DNA of 64,000 bases from positions 6,820,001-6,884,000 of the forward strand of contig CM065318.1 of the NCBI GenBank assembly GCA_033032175.1, written 5' to 3'. Below, in pieces: positions 32,207 through 43,894 of this stretch. The DNA comes from Saturnia japonica (Eukaryota; Arthropoda; Insecta; Lepidoptera; Saturniidae). The stretch's first letter is position 1; each line of letters opens with the position of its first letter. The notes under the pieces are model-generated. The model was not told where the DNA came from. It did no database searches and saw only the letters and a list, made by a program, of their open reading frames with translations. Made by a program: the position numbers and the translations under genes.

Positions 32207-32224
32207 GTCCCGATATATCGGGAC
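32207..32224. repeat. Perfect 18-bp palindrome
   Basis: GTCCCGATATATCGGGAC is its own reverse complement. It lies in a complex, non-repetitive block (32,195-32,330) and could be a dimeric protein-binding site. No second copy was seen. Confidence 0.85.
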
Positions 32225-32880
32225 TGTCACAATTATTACGCCCTCTATCACGACAAAGCACTATTGCGTCCCGAATTTCCTTGTGGTCATAGCATTTCAT
32301 GAACCCGCGATAAAACCTAAGCGAAGTAGAAATTTGATGTTGATAATTTGATAAAGATGTGATTTAACTTTTTAAGTGAAACAACAAACTTTGAAAGAAA
32401 ATTTAATATGCTCGAATAGTGTGGAAATTTGTGGGTCTAGCCAAACGTCACTGTAGAAAAAATTAATTATATTAATATCGAACCAGTGGACTGATGAATG
32501 AAATCGACTGCGGCTGCTTCTAAAGACTGTGGAGTGTTAAGTGTGTAATATTGACTTGTAAAAATATGAATGAACATGAATTGCACGAAGTTATATAAAA
32601 ATGTAAAAGGGCAGAAAGAATTACTTTAAAAAGTAAGTATTCACCAAAATAATATCAAGTATAGCTAAATACGTCTAACACTGCAAGTTAGAATTTATCA
32701 ATAACTTTTTTTTTCTCTTTGCGTCCCGACGAGTATACTAAGTTTAATATATAGCGAAATTATATGGGCGAAACTGATATTAAGATTTATGTGGATTTTT
32801 TTTTGTTCAGGTTCAGTAAATGATTGTGCTAATGTTTGCTTCAAGGATTTATTGTGTACATTCCACGAAATAATGCATTT
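32225..32880. other. Gene-free stretch
   Basis: Nothing supported. The minus-strand frame at 32,698-32,946 overlaps the left end of repeat H and shows no domain. Confidence 0.4.
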
Positions 32881-33215
32881 TTTTATTGAAACGTGATTTG
32901 AAACGCAATAAAACGTAAAAGCGATACTAAAACGAGACAAATACATACATCTATAGGGTTTATCCTGCGAGAGAATGAGATAAAAATATATTATACACGG
33001 TTAATGCTTACGATCGTCGTGGCATTAGCATAGCAGTTTGATGACCAGACTTATACACACTGTCGTATGTACAGTTCGAGTGGTCGATAAGGCAGGTCCC
33101 GCTGGTTTAAGATCTTCAAAAAGAGATTTTAAAGCAGATATTTTTAGGTTTTTTGAAAGGTTCATACTTGTACCGTGTGTGAACTGTACACATGTTATTT
33201 GTGTTAATATTTAGT
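32881..33215 (+). repeat. Long-range repeat pair H, copy 1
   Basis: The blocks GTGATTTGAAACGCAATAAAACG, ACATCTATAGGGTTTATCC, TGCGAGAGAATGAGAT, TATGTACAGTTCGAGTGGTCG and TTTTTTGAAAGGTTCA recur in the same order and similar spacing at 54,650-54,960. Divergence is considerable, with small indels. Neither copy has a coding frame or clear termini, so it is either an old dispersed element or an old local duplication. Confidence 0.65.
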
Positions 33216-33279
33216 ACAGTTTGATCTAACCCACGATGTACGTATAGTTTTACTACTAGTATAAACAGGTAAAGTTTAT

Positions 33280-33375
33280 GTGTTAGTAGAAGATAACTTC
33301 TGGAACTAATGGTCCGATTCTAAAAACTCTTTCATTAATAGGGAGCTACACTATCCTTGACTGATCTAAGCTCTG
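33280..33375 (+). repeat. Partial family I repeat
   Basis: AACTTCTGGAACTAATGGTCC and TTCATTAATAGGGAGCTACAC parallel the ATCTCTGGAACTACCAGTC and TTATTGAGGAAGG blocks of the copy at 24,155-24,473. Confidence 0.4.
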
Positions 33376-33499
33376 TTTTTAAATATTGTAATTAACACCA
33401 AAGAGGCTGCGAGCGGTTGCTAGTAGTTTAATAAATTAATGCATAATTTTGTTGTGCTATACATATTTATTTGATAAGCAATTTTTTTAATACTACAAC

Positions 33500-33605
33500 G
33501 GTGGCAAACAAGCATACGGCCTAAGCATAAGCTACCGTAGCCTGTAGACGCTTGTAATACCTTAGGTACAAAACCTACTCACCGTAGTAACACAACACAA
33601 ACTTA
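33500..33605 (+). repeat. Dispersed repeat family A, copy 5 (partial)
   Basis: GGTGGCAAACAAGCATACGGC, GACGCTTGTAATACC and ACCTACTCACCGTAGTAACAC; the 3' half is lost after the CACAACACAA block. Confidence 0.7.
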
Positions 33606-33944
33606 GACCATTCATCCGATTGCACTGAAAATTCGGTGAGTTTTCGTGCACCTAGAACGATTTAAACCGTTGAAGACATTCACACATCCGCGAAGGTTCT
33701 GTATTAGAATAATCAGTTAACATAGGTGGCGCGCGAATCGTTTCATTTTGGAGACAACAGGAACGAAGTCACGCGTAAAAGTTAAAGTTATCTATCTTTA
33801 GAAATAAAATGATAGATGTTTGCCGTCATGCGCGCATTACGCAAAAACTACTGGATATACATTTTTTTTTTGTTTTACTCTTTAGTCTTTATATCATGAT
33901 ATTTTTTATTCAATAAAAAGTTAAAAAGTTTGAAAAAAACCAAC

Positions 33945-34254
33945 GATTTTTAACCAACTTTAAAAAATTGGAAGTTACTCAATTCGAATGTTTTTTTTAA
34001 TGGATGTTCAGTCACAACTTCTTTGCTTATGAACCGATTTGGATAGTGGATATCCCAAGAGTGGCCCCGTTTTAATTTAATTGGCATTGGACTTTCATCT
34101 CTGAAGATATACCGGGGAACTCTTCAAAATTATTGAAGTTTGTTTTTTTTTTGCTAAAAATTATCTTATTGCAAGTTCTGCGCGTTTAGCTGTTTTTTCT
34201 TGCCGTGGTGTTATTTTAATAGTCACCGCAGACGACGTCGCGGGTATTAGCTAG
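33945..34254 (+). mobile_element. Repeat family C, copy 3, with Helitron-like CTAG end
   Basis: Starts ACCAACTTTAAAAAATTGG and keeps TTACTCAATTCGAATG, ACTTCTTTGCTTATGAACCG and GAAGATATACCGGGGAACTC. It continues to CACCGCAGACGACGTCGCGGG and ends CTAG at 34,251-34,254, followed by T. A CCGC...GCGG stem lies before the end. This copy links family C to the Helitron-like class. Confidence 0.55.
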
Positions 34255-34379
34255 TATAAAAATAAAATATTTAACATCAAGATCTTCTATAACAGTGATA
34301 TTTGCTACTATTCGAATTTATAGCCTTATATACATTATAGGTATAATGTTTTTATACAGGTTTTTAACTATCATCTGAT

Positions 34380-34540
34380 TATATAAGGTTGTAGTTGTTC
34401 TAGTTGAGTGCTAGAAAATAACCTACCTCCATGTTATGGTTTCATCACAATCGTTTCCTACAACAAAAGCACTTTGTAAGTTTCGAATCCGCGTCATTCC
34501 ATAAAATACTAGTTATACTGAGCTATCAAAGCACCGATTA
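34380..34540 (-). mobile_element. tRNA-like SINE family, copy 3 (fragment)
   Basis: CTCCATGTTATGGTTTCATC, then TTTGTAAGTTTCGAATCCGCG, which reversed gives GCGGATTCGAAAC, a near-consensus pol III B-box (GGTTCGAANCC type). Same order as the reversed 43.6 kb copy. Confidence 0.5.
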
Positions 34541-35925
34541 TGGACGGCAGGAATTCTGATTTCTGATTGGTTTTAATAATTCTTTCCTTTTTATAACATA
34601 AACGTGTACATATAAACGATTTTATTCGTCACTGCTTTAAGCATACCTAACAAATTGTGTTCCCGACAAGTTGCAAGGTCGTGTGACGTCACTCGGCAAA
34701 ATGACGTCAGCAAACATCTCCCCATTCTTGCTCGTCACTTGGGTAAGCTATTCTAAAGAACAACTCTACGAAAGAAACTTCTTTAGGTATAAAAAGGCTA
34801 ACTTTAGACGTTTGTCACTAGTAAAATGTAAACGAAAATTGTCATTTTTCATTAAATCGACGGCGGCCCATGCACGATTTTTGACCTTTTAGTTTAGATA
34901 ATATTCTTACTTCCTCGTTTATTCTGATTTGTTGACATATTTAAGAAATAATAAGAATTCATTATAATATCACTTTTGTTGTAATGTTGATTATATTAGA
35001 CTTTATTCCCATATGTTATTATTACTATCACATATTATTAGTTGAGAACAAAAATGTGTGCAAACACACGTGGTAGAAGTGAAACCTTCACATCTATGTT
35101 TTTTTTTAATTCAGAAAATGAAAATACACACTAATTTAAAGTTTATGAAAATGTACATACAAGTACTCACAATCATTATTTACAATATAATTTTCAATAA
35201 TGCACATTTGAAATATACATGGTAAGTGATAACCTAACTCAATATCAATCAGTAACAGAATGTCATAAGTGTTGTATAAAAAGTTTTTGTTTCGTGTCTT
35301 TTTGGTGAGGTAATAAAATTCATTATTGCGTGGCAACAAACCTCTTTCGTACCATTTTACCATTGCCTAAAACTTTCCTATATCATTTTCTCCCATGTTA
35401 AATCTTATGAATGTATGTGTCTGTCTCTTTTTACTGTCGCTTTCGCTTTTCGTTTCATTGACTTTCAAATCACAACGACGCTAAAGAAGTTTTCACTTCA
35501 AAAAACAACTTTCACTGAGACTAACAGACAAATAAAACAGGGTCAAAGGTTGATATTATTTTGTTGTACACTAAAACTTCGATTATTTATTAATCTCTTC
35601 TGCACTCCGGCGATCCAACCAATCATTTATCTAATCATAAACATTATAAAACTTTATCTGTAATGGATAATTTTAAAAATGCCTTTAAATAATTCAAACA
35701 CATTTTAAAATTTAAAAGGATTCATATTATTTTTTGATAATGAACTATATTGTATTGTAAAACGTTCCTAGTATTTTTAAAGTACTCTAAATATAGTTTT
35801 AGAAATATAGAAATATTTAATATAAAACGTTCAGTAAGAACTGAAACTCAAACAAACTCAAACTTACAGACGTTCATCAAACTAAACACTACAATGATTT
35901 TTTGATTTTGAAAATAGACAAGTTG
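34541..35925. other. Gene-free stretch
   Basis: No supported gene. A TGTGACGTCACTCGGCAAAATGACGTCA segment near 34,681-34,708 holds two TGACGTCA-type CRE/AP-1 half or full sites 26 bp apart, possibly regulatory. Confidence 0.35.
34682..34709. promoter_or_regulatory. Paired CRE-like sites
   Basis: GTGACGTCAC at 34,683-34,692 and ATGACGTCAG at 34,700-34,709 each contain the full 8-bp CRE palindrome TGACGTCA, which binds CREB/ATF-type bZIP dimers. Two full sites this close are unlikely to be frequent by chance. No nearby exon was identified, so the target is unknown. Confidence 0.45.
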
Positions 35926-35929
35926 GAAG

Positions 35930-36310
35930 GAAATAACGCGCAGTGGTAGGCATTCTCGGGTGTCGCGTCCAAGAACATAGGTTTGAATACTGTAATAAAT
36001 CAGAGTTTTCCTTGAATATACATCGATGGAACCAGGAGATGGTAGTAGGGCAGTTTCTAGAGCTTACCAGGCTATTAAATACTTATTAAATTTAATATCA
36101 CCGAGCATCTACTTTCCTAGGTTTAGCGTGTTAGGTAATTCATATAAACATATCACCATTTCATACATAAGTGTGTGTAGACAAACTATCATTATACACC
36201 TATTGAAGTATTTTAGCAGTAAATAAGTATTTGAAAATGAGTTTCACATTTCTAGGCTTACTATGGTATAATATTAGCATACATCACCAATTAACATCAG
36301 GAGCGTTTCT
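35930..36310 (+). mobile_element. tRNA-like SINE family, copy 4 (diverged)
   Basis: CGCGCAGTGGTAGGCATTCTC resembles a pol III A-box and ACATAGGTTTGAATACTG a B-box. Further on, CACCAATTAACATCAGGAGC resembles the family tail. The intervening part is strongly diverged, so the right limit is uncertain. Confidence 0.4.
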
Positions 36311-36344
36311 AGATAAACGGTAACGTAAAAAATATAGCTTGGTT

Positions 36345-36485
36345 TTTTTAAGTAAATCAAAATATCTTTTATTCAATTTAGGCTCCAAGAAGGAACTTAT
36401 GAATGTCAAAACACTACCACCGGTTCGGAAAACATCCCAAAAAACGAGAAGAACCGACAAGAAACACGATCGGGTTTATCAACAT
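36345..36485 (-). mobile_element. Jockey-like LINE 3' tail
   Basis: AAATCAAAATATCTTTTATTC, TTTAGGCTCCAAGAAGGAAC, ATGTCAAAACACTACCACCGG and AGAAGAACCGACAAGAAACACG match 9,480-9,605 closely. Only the 3' UTR is present. Confidence 0.7.
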
Positions 36486-38679
36486 ATTATTCGGTATGTC
36501 ATAGCTCGGTAAAGTGACGGTACTATACTTAATAATGAACTGTGACCACCAAGAGATCGACAATCCATTGCCATTCGGCAGTCGACGCTGTCATTCCGGC
36601 CTGCCTATATGCCTTTTCAAGTTTTGCTTGAAGGACTCGATATCATGGGAAAAGAATACACTGACAGTTTTTGAAAACACTTGCCATTCGATTATGCCAA
36701 AACTATTGTTATTTTAAATTAAATAATCCAGATACATTTATATTTTCGACTATCCATCTTCACTCGAGAATGTCGTCTTAAAATAACTCACGAGAAAGAA
36801 GAACAAGAATAGTGAGGTGTATTTTGACGTCACCGATACTGCTTACTCTAGTTATTTCTAATTTTAGTAAAGATGGATTAAGTTCAATTTATTTTCGTGC
36901 AATAAAAATTACTTTGCACGATACACTCAATACACAGAAATAGAAATATGTAGTTACATTGTAATAAAGAATAATATATAGCAGTCAATTACCTCTTTAG
37001 CAGTCAACCTTAGTTGTAATATGGGTAATGATTTTGACGAAAAATTGATAATCGAAAAACTATAATTATAATATCGATTTTATACTAGGATAACTTTTCT
37101 TTTATTGCTTCGAGTGGCAATCCAAGTTCCCGACATAAAATGCAACACAGACAAAACAGTGAAAATAAATAAACAACTCCATAGCGATTCAAAATTTTAA
37201 GATAAAATTATAAATTTTTTGTTTATTTATTTTAGGTCGCTTTTTAACATTATACCGTATCATATCATATCATTTTCTTATCATACCGCATATGACGTAC
37301 GAGTAGTTGCGGTTTTTTTGTTGTTACTATTAATTCCTCTGCTTTTGTGAGGTTATAATAAATACAATACTTAATATATTTTTTTCACTTACAAATGAGT
37401 AGATTTTTTTTATTATAAATATAGCAAGAGTTATGTGTTTTTTAGTTCAACTAGAAGTTAATACATTCATAGTGTAAGAAAATAATTGGGATCATTTAAT
37501 TTTTTAATCAATGATTTCGTACCTTATATAGCAATCTTATAGTGACTAAGGTCCTAAAATTTAACGACATTCCGAAACTAATATTATACCATTTAACCAT
37601 TATACTTATATCAATTGATTTTTAATATAGATAGGATATAGAGGATAGTTATGTAGATACTGCATACGGCAGATATGCAGGTAGAAGAAAAAATCTACTT
37701 GATAAAATTCCTAACATGCGTTAGGAATTGTACCTTACTTCTGTAATTATAATGATGAAATGCTTTTAAATCACTTCGACAAAAGAATAAACCCCCAAGG
37801 TTTAGCTTTTGTTCTATTGTAATTAATTGTGCAGAAAATTAAAACGATTTTCGTTTAAATTTCCATTTAGTTAACAATGTAAATACGAGGCGAGCATCAG
37901 CGGTGGCGCACATTCATAATAAATTGTTTGCATGTATTTTGTTTACATATATTCAGTGTTATGTTCCTTTGTAATGTAATAGCTGCTCAGTCAAATTAAC
38001 CGTACTATATAATCCTTCTTATTTACAACTAGCTTTTACCAGCGACTACACCTGGGCATTTAATTATTTATATTAGAAAGTCCAACGGCCAATGCATTAA
38101 GTTTATATATATAATAAGGGTACAATTTTAAGTGCATTGACCTTTGAAGACTGCCACAGTATGTACTTATAATATGGCATTAAGTGAAATTACAAAACAA
38201 AAATAAAAATATATAAAACCTATAAAAATAAGAATTGTGCGATCATTGACAAGTCATTAATTAACCAACCATAAAATCAATAATATACATTTGAAAAACT
38301 TCTAACAAAATTAAATCAAAAAATGAAATTATAGTAAATAACAATAATAAAATAAGTTTTTTAACAAAATTAAAAACAAAATAAAAGAAATCAAAAAGTT
38401 CCACTGCATATCCCTCAACAACACTAAAGCATTTTCTTTAAAATTTCTCGATGACTCTGCAAACACGTAAATTTAGGTATATTATTTAAAAAAAAAAAAA
38501 TTATGTGGGATGTGTGTCAAAAGTGCTCAGAATAAAGATCCTGTAATTCTTTAAATCTTCTTTTATTTAATATTTATATATTATAATCGAAATCGTAAAA
38601 ACACATATTCATTGTTCAACCAACTTGACAGATCTCCTTTGTTGCCAGGAAAAAATTAAAAATACCTATATTACTCAAA
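36486..38679. other. Gene-free A+T-rich stretch
   Basis: No supported gene. On the minus strand 36,560-36,700 reads SHDIESFKQNLKRHIGRPE, loosely like the end of a LINE reverse transcriptase, but this is too weak to call. The rest is low-complexity A+T-rich DNA, most extreme at 38,170-38,400. Confidence 0.35.
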
Positions 38680-38880
38680 TGTTGCTGTGTTAGAATGTTC
38701 TATTCTCCCACATGTATATAAGTGGCACGGCAGAAGATCCACTCTGTAACTGATGATAAACACAGTACAAACCGAATATAACGGCGACCAACGCGAGTTC
38801 GGTTACCCATTGACGGTATAACTGCTGAATGCGGTATGACTGATGAAATGTGACAACCCAAAAGAGAGTCACTGTAACTG
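38680..38880. repeat. Possible solo LTR fragment
   Basis: TGTTGCTGTGTTAGAATGTTC is followed by CATGTATATAAGTGGCACGG (TATA-like) and ATCCACTCTGTAACTGATG, and the block is G+C-richer than its flanks. The arrangement resembles an LTR promoter, but no partner LTR exists in the window. The minus-strand 60-codon frame (38,690-38,872) is hydrophobic but probably incidental. Confidence 0.3.
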
Positions 38881-39822
38881 GTATCTGACTATGTATTAGA
38901 TTTTTTATATAGGATCACACACTCAATGCGATTAGTGCCAACAAATCTTTCAAAGAAATCTTATTATTATCAAAGTTCAAATAATTCGAAGTTTTTTTTC
39001 TTTATTTTTGTCCAGTCTTCTTTGTAACGCCCAGACTATCCATAATAAAAAGTTTAATTAATGGATAAAAATAAGTTGGGATTCCCTTTTCTTGAAGTTA
39101 TCGATTTCAAGATGATGTCCTACGAAATGTATGAGAAAAGTTTTTGCGATTTCTGACATTATTAGTACTCCTCAGTTGGTCCCATCGAGTTTATTGATTC
39201 TTATAAGAAACAGGATCGATAGACATGAAATTTTTTTTTGTGTAAATTGTCCACTTTCTTGCTGACTGTACACTGTAAATGCCGGTCAAAATGTCTCAAA
39301 AAGTTAAGGATAGTCTCCTCAGAAAGTTTTCGTTTAGCTTCAACAGATAAGGTACCTACTCCTACTTCCCCATTTCAAAAATCCACCTGTATAGTATAGT
39401 GGTATAGATTCCCAACACCCAATTTACTTACTTGTTTACTGGATATACACAGACTGATCCTCAAAAGTGCGTCACTATTACGGGTGTTACATCTGTTGTA
39501 TGGTGGTCGCTATCCAGTTGGACAGAACTAACCCAATCCAACAGGGATCTATGCATAAATTTCCCTAACTTCAACATTGACAGGCTTCTTATATTATATA
39601 AACCTAAATCTCCTTTTCACACCCATTTATATTCCTAATACGCTTGCTTTTACATAACAAAAGAAATCTACTTCAATATATTATTAGTATATTTATATTT
39701 TCTCTCGTTTCAGCATTACGTTGATCCCTTGTCATGCAAAATTTGTTTATTTTTATATAGATTATCTCGGTTCAGTATTACGGTTGCTTTCACATTTTAT
39801 TACAGCAAAAAACATTGTAAGA
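38881..39822. other. Gene-free stretch
   Basis: No gene or repeat recognised. Confidence 0.4.
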
Positions 39823-40140
39823 TCAATATTCGATTGCTTAAATAATATTATAAAGCTCAACAGGTTTTTTCTTTGTTTGAACGCGCTAATCTCTGAAACT
39901 ACCAGCCGGATTTGATTTTTTTTTTATATTTTGTATTGTATTGCATATTATTTATTGAGAAAGGTTATAATAGGCTGTATTACTTTAAGCTACGACGCTA
40001 AAGAGCGGAGTAGTAACCCTCAATGTCTTGCAGTAAGGCAAACTGTACAAGTACGGGAAATGAAAACAACGATAAGATACATGGGTGTGTTGACGGACAG
40101 TTGGTTACGAAAAAAATTGTTACGAAATATTGGGGCACAG
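39823..40140 (+). mobile_element. Helitron-like element (family I), 3' end eroded
   Basis: Starts A|TCAATATTCGATTGC and carries TTTGTTTGAACGCGCTAATC, TCTGAAACTACCAGCCGGA, TTATTGAGAAAGG, AGCTACGACGCTAAAGAGCGG and AGTACGGGAAATGAAAACAACG, in the same order as the reversed 24,155-24,473 copy. The end reads GGGGCACAG then TTAAT, so the CTAG is lost. Confidence 0.55.
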
Positions 40141-40149
40141 TTAATTTTA

Positions 40150-40252
40150 AATTACTTATCGAGGTTCTTACCGGTTCTTCTCGATGACTGGGATCTTTTC
40201 CAAACCGACAGTAGTGTGTTAATTGAATAAAGATTATTTTGATTTTTATTTT
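40150..40252 (+). mobile_element. Jockey-like LINE 3' tail
   Basis: TTACCGGTTCTTCTCGATGAC, TCTTTTCCAAACCGACAGTAG and TTGAATAAAGATTATTTTGA correspond to the reverse complement of 9,490-9,600. It directly abuts the Helitron-like element. Confidence 0.7.
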
Positions 40253-41142
40253 ACAGTATTTAAATTACTACAAAATTGTGACTGTTATTTTAGACAGCAC
40301 TAACATTTCAACATGCATTCTATATTGGCATTAATCCAAGTAACACATTATGTAACAAAAAGGTTATTAATATGATAAATATTATTAAAGAAATTCACAA
40401 TATAGCGCGCCGACATAAGCTTTATCGATTACTTAGTAGTACGTTGTATGGTTTCTAGGTCATTCAATTATTATGTTTTTATCAATGCCGTTACAATAGT
40501 TATCTGATAATTGAGCGGAAATCACTCACGATGATTTTTACATTTGATATCGCAAAAGCTTTTTGCTCTCGTTAAGCGACACTGTAAAAACTGTCATAAC
40601 CAAAAGTTAATTTAAGGCCGACAAAGAAATTAGCACTGCTGCTTTTAACGAATTGAAAGATTAACAGAGTGATTTAGTTAATATTTCTGTTATAATTGTA
40701 AAGGTTAAAACAGACTTCATTTTTTAATAATTATTTGACCGTTGTTGGTTAACAACAACAAATCAAAACTTATTAAATACTAAGAAGGACTTCTGTGTAT
40801 CCGGTTTGAATTATACTTTAGCGGAAGTTGTTTTGGCAGTGTAGCTGTGCATAGTTTTGATAAACATGAATTGCAATATAAAGCATTATTGAATCATGTT
40901 GGCGACAGTTTCGTACATGGAATAGAAGTCTTAAGATTGATATTTCTCGGATACCAAACCTGCGGCCTTATGCTGCTTATACCGGTGAAAAAGATAATAA
41001 TGTATCACTATTAAACAAAGGCCAATCCTTTTTATCTTTCACATAATAGCAGTAGTAAGTATACTTAATTGGTCACATGTGGCTGAAACTTTAATTTATG
41101 GGCTTAGTATTCATTTTGTTACAGTTAAATATTAACTAGCAA
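40253..41142. other. Gene-free stretch
   Basis: No gene recognised. Confidence 0.4.
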
Positions 41143-41300
41143 ACCCGTGTGCATATTTCGCACATTATAGTATGTAAACAGTCTAACTAATAGTCGTCAT
41201 ATTAGTTAAATTGACTATTAATAGATGGCGCCTTGAATATAATATCATTAGCATCAATAGATGTCATTCCAAATGAAAATTTTAAATCTTTTGTATACAA
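41143..41300 (+). repeat. Dispersed repeat family G, copy 2
   Basis: Matches 29,905-30,050 through the CTAGC.AACCCGTGT and CGCACATT blocks and the TAATAGA.GG.GCC.T block. Confidence 0.65.
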
Positions 41301-41542
41301 TATCTTTATATATGTCTGAATATGGTTAATACAGGTCTTAAATTTATAAAAATAGTTGCATCATACTCTGCCATTTATGGCGTGGAAATTATTAAACAAT
41401 TAAATTTAAATTAAAATACAAAATACAAATTATGTAGTTATTATTATTAATTATGTTTGAAAACATATCATTAAAAAGTCATGGATTATGTAAATGTATC
41501 ATTAAAAAGTCAAGGCGTTGCCAGCAAAAATACCTTTGAGAA

Positions 41543-41569
41543 ATAATATATATATATATATATATATTA
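41543..41569. repeat. (AT)n microsatellite
   Basis: About eleven uninterrupted TA dinucleotides between AATAATATAT and ATTATGATC. Confidence 0.9.
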
Positions 41570-41710
41570 TGATCGATAAACCAATAAATTTTCTAAAGCG
41601 TCATGAGAGATTACTACACACATTGAAAAATACAATTGTAATAAAGCTTATATTTCAATTTAAGCAAATTTCGAGCACTTGAAACTAGAAAGAACTATAT
41701 TCCGATGTTA

Positions 41711-43345
41711 GTCATCATCATCATCATCATTTCAGCCGCAGGGCGTCCACTGCTGAACATAGGCCTCCCCCATAGATCTCCAGAGCGAACGATCTTGTGC
41801 GGCCTGCACCCAACGGCTCCCAGCGACCTTTATTATGTCGTCTTTCCATCTAGTGGGGGGCCGTCCTACGCTGCGCTTTCCGGTGCGTGGTCTCCACTCG
41901 AGAACCTTTCTGCCCCAACGGCCGTCAGTTCTCCCATCTATGTGCCCCGCCCACTGCCACTTCAACTTGCTAATCCTTTTGGCTATGTCGGTTACCTTAG
42001 TTTGTCTACGGATCTCCTCATTTCTGATTCGATCTCGTAGAGAAACACCAAGCATAGCCCTCTTCATAGCTCGCTGAGCGACCTTGAGCTTTCTTATGAG
42101 GCCCACAGTGAGCGACCACGTCCCTGTGCCGTGTGTCATCACTGGCAACACACACTGGTCAAAGACTTTCGTCTTGAGGCACTGAGGTATTTTGGACGAG
42201 AAGACGTCGCGCAGTTTCCCGAACGCTGCCCAGCCGAGTTGGATTCGTCGACTGACCTCTTTTTCAAAGTTGGACCTACCTAACAGGACCGTTTGTCCCA
42301 GGTAAACATATTCTTCAACAACTTCTAGACAAGAGTTCCCAACTGATACTGGGGTGGGCACCACATGGATATTCGACATGATTTTCGTCTTGTCCATGTT
42401 CATTTTAAGGCCCACCTGTTGAGAAACTTTGTCGAGGCCATCAAGCATTGTGCCAAGATCTTCCAGCGATTCTGCCATGGCTACGATGTCGTCAGCATAT
42501 CGAAGGTGAGTGATTTACTCGCCATTGACATTGATGCCAAGTCCTTGCCATTCCAGGAGCTTGAAGGCGTCCTCTAGAGCGGCGGTAAACAGTTTCGGAG
42601 ATATTACGTCTCCCTGTCTAACGCCTCTTCTCAAAGTAATTGCCTTCGTTCACTGCTCCTGTACTCGGACCGACATGGTGGCGTTGTTGTACAAGCACTT
42701 CAACACTTCGATATATCGATAGTCAATACGGCACCGCTGGAGAGACTGCAACACTGCCCAGGTTTCGACCGAATCAAAGGCTTTTTCGTAGTCCACGAAC
42801 GCTAAGCATAAAGGCAGATTATACTCCTCAGTCTTCTGTATAATCTGCCGCAGCGTATAGATGTGGTCTACGGTGCTAAAGCCTTTTCGGAAACCGGCTT
42901 GTTTGGGAGGCTGGAAGTCATCAAACTTGTGCTCGAGACGATTCGTGATGACCCTCGAAAACAGCTTATAAACATGGCTCAGCATCGAGATGGGCCGATA
43001 GTTCTTCTATAAGGTTTTATCACCTTTCTTGAAGAACAGGACCACCACGCTGCGACCCACGTTTCCGGCGTTTTACCCTCGAGTATAATGGAATTAAAGA
43101 GCTTCTGCAGGACCTTAAGTAAGTACCGGTGTTCCACCCACTTGAAGAAGCTCTGATGTAATTCCGTCATCACCCGGCGCCTTGTTGTTCTTAAGCTGCT
43201 TAAGGACCATCCTAATCTCGTACAGGGTAATGTCGGGGATATCTTCGGTATAGTGTCGGGTCAGCCCGGCTCTCGGATCTTTAGCCGGGCTGGTAACAGG
43301 CTTAGTTGACGAGGTATATAACTGCCCATAGAACCTTTCGATCTA
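41711..43345 (-). mobile_element. RTE-type LINE, 5'-truncated
   Basis: The minus-strand element ends in a (GAT)n tail, seen on the plus strand as TCATCATCATCATCATCAT at 41,712-41,730. RTE elements characteristically have very short 3' UTRs with such microsatellite tails, and here the ORF stop lies directly next to it. Only the reverse-transcriptase half of the ORF is present. The apurinic-type endonuclease domain is missing. Confidence 0.85.
41732..43320 (-). pseudogene. RTE reverse transcriptase, stops and frameshifts
   Basis: Read on the minus strand: an N-terminal part KNNKAPGDD (about 43,155-43,180), then the thumb-side KLFNSIILEGKTPETW (near 43,090), YRPISMLSHVYKLFSRVI, GFRKGFSTVDHIYTLRQII, FVDYEKAFDSVE, and the catalytic YADD at codons 42,488-42,499. 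The C-terminal region follows as a single 248-codon frame (42,478-41,732) with YLGQ, the KTKVFDQCVLPVM..G block and RPPTRWKDDI. This is the order of palm and connection motifs in RTE reverse transcriptases, which copy LINE RNA at the target. The palm frame is broken by TGA at 42,647-42,649 and TAA at 42,515-42,517, and at least one frameshift lies near 43,000-43,050. It is inactive. The intact C-terminal frame indicates it is not very old. Confidence 0.9.
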
Positions 43346-43352
43346 AACTTTT

Positions 43353-43894
43353 CCAGCAGCTTTACTGGAAAGTCAGTACACCCATTAGGCTTAGAGTGTT
43401 CAAAATGGGCGACGTCGTCACATAAAATCAGGTGAGAATGTGGCCAAACGTTGAAACTACCTATAAAAAATGTTCAATAAATAAAGAAAACCGATGTTAG
43501 TATGCCAATTAATTTATTATAAGTATTGGCTTTAAAAATTCTGAATGAAACAATAGATAATAAATGAAGGCTCAGTGGTAGCATGTATGGGCATCGCATC
43601 GATCGACGTAAGTTCGAATGCCTGCGATGTGACTGAGTTTTTGATGAAAGATAACATCGTGGTGAAACCATAGCATGGTGGTAAGGCTTTTTCTAATGCT
43701 AGGTTGGTTCTCAAGTTGGCCAAAATTTGTTGCCAAGAACCTATAGGTTTTTCTCCAGCAGCTTTACTGGAAAGTCAGTACACCCATTAGGCTTAGAGTG
43801 TTCAAAATGGGCGACATCGTCACATAAAATCAGGTGAGAATGTGGCCAAACGTTGAAACTACTTATAAAAAATGTTCAATAAATAAAGAAAACC
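43353..43894 (+). mobile_element. Tandem tRNA-like SINE dimer
   Basis: A 140-bp segment beginning CCAGCAGCTTTACTGGAAAG occurs at 43,353-43,492 and again at 43,755-43,894 with only about two base changes. Between them, 43,493-43,754 holds an A-box-like AGGCTCAGTGGTAGCATG, a B-box-like AAGTTCGAATGCC and the body TGAAACCATAGCATGGTGG. The simplest reading is the 3' part of one SINE followed by a complete second SINE (head, body, tail). The shared tail ends GACATCGTCACATAAAATCAG, matching the other copies. Confidence 0.65.

Noticed and set aside
36514..36717. LINE reverse-transcriptase C-terminus on the minus strand
   Set aside because: The resemblance (SHDIESFKQNLKRHI) is short and lacks any flanking conserved block, so it is not called.
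38690..38872. Hydrophobic 60-codon minus frame as a membrane protein exon
   Set aside because: Alternative frames are also open, there is no family resemblance, and the block looks like an LTR promoter region.
43610..43625. tRNA gene suggested by GTTCGAATGCC B-box and GGCTCAGTGGTAG A-box
   Set aside because: No cloverleaf acceptor or anticodon stem can be formed, and the sequence continues into a SINE body and tail. It is a tRNA-derived SINE head.
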